10,799 nucleotides of DNA from Stenocarpella maydis (lineage: Eukaryota > Ascomycota > Sordariomycetes > Diaporthales > Diaporthaceae), in the NCBI GenBank assembly GCA_002270565.1, contig NQMI01000304.1, positions 4,482 to 15,280 on the forward strand. The letters are read 5' to 3'. Below, piece by piece: positions 8,270 to 10,799 of this stretch. Position numbers and translations under genes: made by a program. Numbering within the stretch: the stretch's first letter is position 1; each line of letters opens with the position of its first letter. The notes under the pieces are model-generated. The model searched no databases, had not been told where the DNA came from, and saw nothing but the letters and a program-made list of their open reading frames with translations.

Positions 8270-10490
8270 ATGATATCAGACTCCGGAATGACCACCCCTA
8301 CCTACAACCTCCTCTATAAACTAAACGAACTTACCAATAATAAGGCTATAAACCCCTGTATCCAGGAACTAGCCAATGAGGTTAGGCAGTTGCGCCTCCT
8401 TATAAAAGGTTAAGCTTAGTATAATGCAGAAATTAAATAGCTTTAATAGGAGATCACTACTTTCCGAGCCGGAGCTAATATTATTAACACCCTAATCCAA
8501 ATAAAGGAATATATTAAGCTTAATACTCCGGCCCTTTATAATGGAACTGCTAGATAACTTTAGGCACACCTAATGTAGGTTAGGGCCTACTAGTGCTTCC
8601 ATAGTTTAGACATGTAGCCTAGCGGGAAAAGGGTAATATATGTATTCTCTTTCCTTAAAGGATGAGCTTTAGCTTGGTTTAAACCCTATTTAACTAACTT
8701 TATTAATGCAGAGTCATTTAAAGCCTGCAAGCTTAAAATACAGCAGATTTTCAGCAGCTATAAAGGCTATAAGGATGCCCTTAGATCCCTATTTTAGGAC
8801 CCAAATGAAGAACAGCAGGCAGAAAGGGACCTAGCGAATTGCAAATAGCGTAGTTTAGCAATTAACTATGCGGTAGAATTCCAGTGAATCTATACTAAAA
8901 TTAACTATACTAATAACATAAAGAAATTCATATTCTACCACAGATTAAAGAATGAAGTAAAGGATAAACTCAGTAAAGTTATAAACTAACCCAATGATTT
9001 TCTATACTATATGGAAATAGCTATCTAGATTAATAATAGGCTCTATAAATAATGCTTGGAAAAGAAAGGATAAACTTCTAAACGAACTACATTCTATAAA
9101 TACAAATTTAATATAGGAAAGAAGTATTAAAAGCCAAGCACCTAGTAGGGATAGCACGCAGGACCTATAGAACTAGATATTGCCTAATGTAAAGATAAGA
9201 AAAACATTAAATGTTATAACTACAATAAGATGGGATACTTTACCTCAGAATGCTAGACTCTAAAGAAAAATAGGGACTGAAAGTTAGTACTTAAAGGAAC
9301 CCAACAAGCTAATAAAGCTACCCACCAAGCCAGTATAGCTACTTACAATGCGCAAGGGCCACCCAGGTTCAAACTATAATGGGAACTTACAAATAAATAC
9401 TATATCTGCAGAATAATAGTATACAACTAGTATTAGGTATACCCAGATTAAGACCTAGATAAAGAACACAACTTCTACAATCCTAATAAGGAAGACCTCT
9501 ATAATAGTCTACATTTCTCCCAATGCACTAAATTCTAATGCAAAAAACATCAGAAAGATAAGGCATAATAGCAGCCTATCCCACCAATAAAGAATCCCCA
9601 GAACCCCAGAAAGGCATATATATTGTTTAATTAGATAACTTGCTTCAACAATAGCTATGCCACTTACTATAGCAATAAAGAGGCCACCAGATGGTTTCCT
9701 AAGAATGCTTTAGGAAAGCAGAGAAAAACCCTAGTAGTAGGAAATAGGGAGGAGCTCCCATAGATTAACTCTAGGATAGAAGGAAAGCCTATCCCTTAGG
9801 CCCTACTTACGCTACAAACCTAGTGGAAGGAACCGCAAAACTACCTAAAACAAGCGCCCCTTCTAGCCCTAAGAACTAATATTACAGCAGTCATAATCAC
9901 AGGGAGGCCTTTTAAAGAAACTATAAGATAACCTACCCAGGATTATAAGAGACTAGAAGATATAAGACGCATATATCCATTATATAATAAATATAAAGAT
10001 ATCTCTTGGGTATCCTATATTTATAATGAATATAAGGAATACATAAGGGAGAAAACCAAGTACAACTAGTTTCCCTAATAATATCTAAGTAAGGATATTA
10101 AACATATATATAAGCATAATAATTTCAAAAACTAATACCTGCACTAAAAATATAATAAGATAGGATACACCCTAATAAGGCTGGACTCCTATATACCTTT
10201 AGAATGCCTTTAGAACCCTAACAAATAGGCAAATTATAACAAAACAACTTACGAAGTATACATACTCAATAAAGCTCAAGACTAGCATCTACTAAAATAA
10301 TAGAAGCTACTACTTAAAACTATAATAATAAAGGAATAAGATTATAACATATAATAGCAGGTTAATAACCTATAAGAATCACAAAACATCACAAAGCAAA
10401 ATCTTGAGAGCATTAAGGAGGTCCTAACTGCAGATAAATAGTTAAAAAACTAGAAGGGCTATCTATAAAGCCTCAGGCAGCAACTAACTA
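8270..10490 (+). pseudogene. gag: Gypsy gag (nucleocapsid-type), RIPed
   Basis: One frame runs from ATG 8270 (a second ATG at 8288 is equally possible) for about 740 codons without a frameshift but with several dozen stops, mostly TAG/TAA at likely Gln codons and TGA or TAG at likely Trp codons. The N-terminal part has the Ala-Leu-Ala-Trp-Phe segment (around 8670) of retrotransposon gag proteins. A zinc knuckle lies at 9212-9253 with the right spacing, but the second Cys and the His are both Tyr (TAT and TAC), each explained by one RIP-type change. A Cys-x4-Cys-x2-His cluster (9524-9550, first Cys to the end of the His) follows. The last part is Gln/Lys-rich and coiled-coil-like. It would have packaged element RNA; it is now dead. 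Confidence 0.8.
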
Positions 10491-10492
10491 CA

Positions 10493-10799
10493 TCACAAGG
10501 TACTTATGCGCAATAACGAGCAACTACAGCCACCTAACGATACAGGTAGAGCTAGGACACATACAATGCTTAGCACTCATTAATAATAGAGCACAAGGGA
10601 ATTTCATTTCCCTAAAGATAATAAACAGATATTACCTACCATAGCACAAGAAAAGAGAACCCTATAGACTTAATATAGTAGATAGAACTAAAGTATCCTA
10701 TAGTAATAAAGTCATAAATATAGAGACTAATCCCCTCTTAGTTCAGATTTACAACCGCACGGAATTACTATTATTCAATATTACTAAAATAGTAAATTA
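10493..10799 (+). pseudogene. pol: Start of Gypsy pol: aspartic protease, active site destroyed, partial
   Basis: In a frame different from gag (the -1 frame) the sequence resembles the retroviral-type aspartic protease of fungal Gypsy elements. At 10582-10590 the active-site triplet expected as Asp-Ser-Gly reads Asn-Asn-Arg, followed by Ala-Gln-Gly-Asn-Phe-Ile-Ser. All three changes are single G-to-A transitions. The downstream stretch with Val-Asp and Glu-Thr residues fits the rest of the domain up to the window end. The frame is open except for one TAG near 10640. RT is expected beyond the window. Confidence 0.75.

Larger units (their letters stand above)
8041..10799 (+). mobile_element. 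Ty3/Gypsy LTR retrotransposon, 5' half (leader, gag, start of pol), RIPed
   Basis: An AT-rich leader (8041-8269) is followed by a gag frame and then the aspartic protease at the start of pol, in Gypsy order. The element continues past the window, where RT, RNase H and integrase should follow. No 5' LTR can be delimited with confidence. The leader has no gene and no clear primer-binding site. The density of stops is as high as in the other remnants. Confidence 0.8.

Noticed and set aside
1..10799. CRISPR array, rRNA or tRNA genes
   Set aside because: No regularly spaced repeats, rRNA-like segments or cloverleaf-forming sequence were seen on either strand.

Overview
The window looks like a transposon graveyard from a filamentous ascomycete. 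Most of it is AT-rich, and the long reading frames are peppered with TAG and TAA, plus some TGA, where Gln or Trp is expected. Frame is kept over kilobases. Diagnostic residues are changed as C:G to T:A transitions would change them: Cys to Tyr, His to Tyr, Asp to Asn, Gly to Arg. That is the mark of repeat-induced point mutation (RIP), a process known from Pezizomycotina. No intact protein-coding gene, rRNA, tRNA or CRISPR array was found.

Region 1 (1-4492) is the least familiar part. Inverted arms of at least 413 bp (1-413 and 4079-4492) enclose two divergent broken genes. The minus-strand gene (156-1202) is unrecognised and ends inside the left arm, so its last ~85 codons recur in the right arm. 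The plus-strand gene (from 1517) keeps one frame for about 2.3 kb. Its N-terminal half has the spacing of a Ulp1/C48 SUMO-type cysteine protease, with catalytic positions mutated. I read this as a RIP-inactivated DNA transposon with long terminal inverted repeats, possibly of an undescribed type. A 250-bp, GC-richer, pyrimidine-rich island (3830-4078) abuts the right arm and appears spared from RIP.

Region 2 (about 4530-7160) is a minus-strand Ty3/Gypsy pol remnant. Reading from 7160 downward it has the end of the reverse transcriptase, RNase H, the integrase zinc-binding and catalytic domains, and an integrase C-terminus. It is cut off inside the reverse transcriptase at 7160.

Region 3 (7161-8040) is a GC-richer, CpG-containing island without RIP signs. 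It starts with an LTR-like TGTTATGAACC and holds a 25-bp tandem duplication, small hairpins, two telomere-like units and a TATA-like box.

Region 4 (about 8041-10799) is a second Gypsy element on the plus strand: an AT-rich leader, a long gag frame with a damaged zinc knuckle, and the start of pol (aspartic protease) in a different frame, running off the window. The two Gypsy remnants are arranged head to head around the island.
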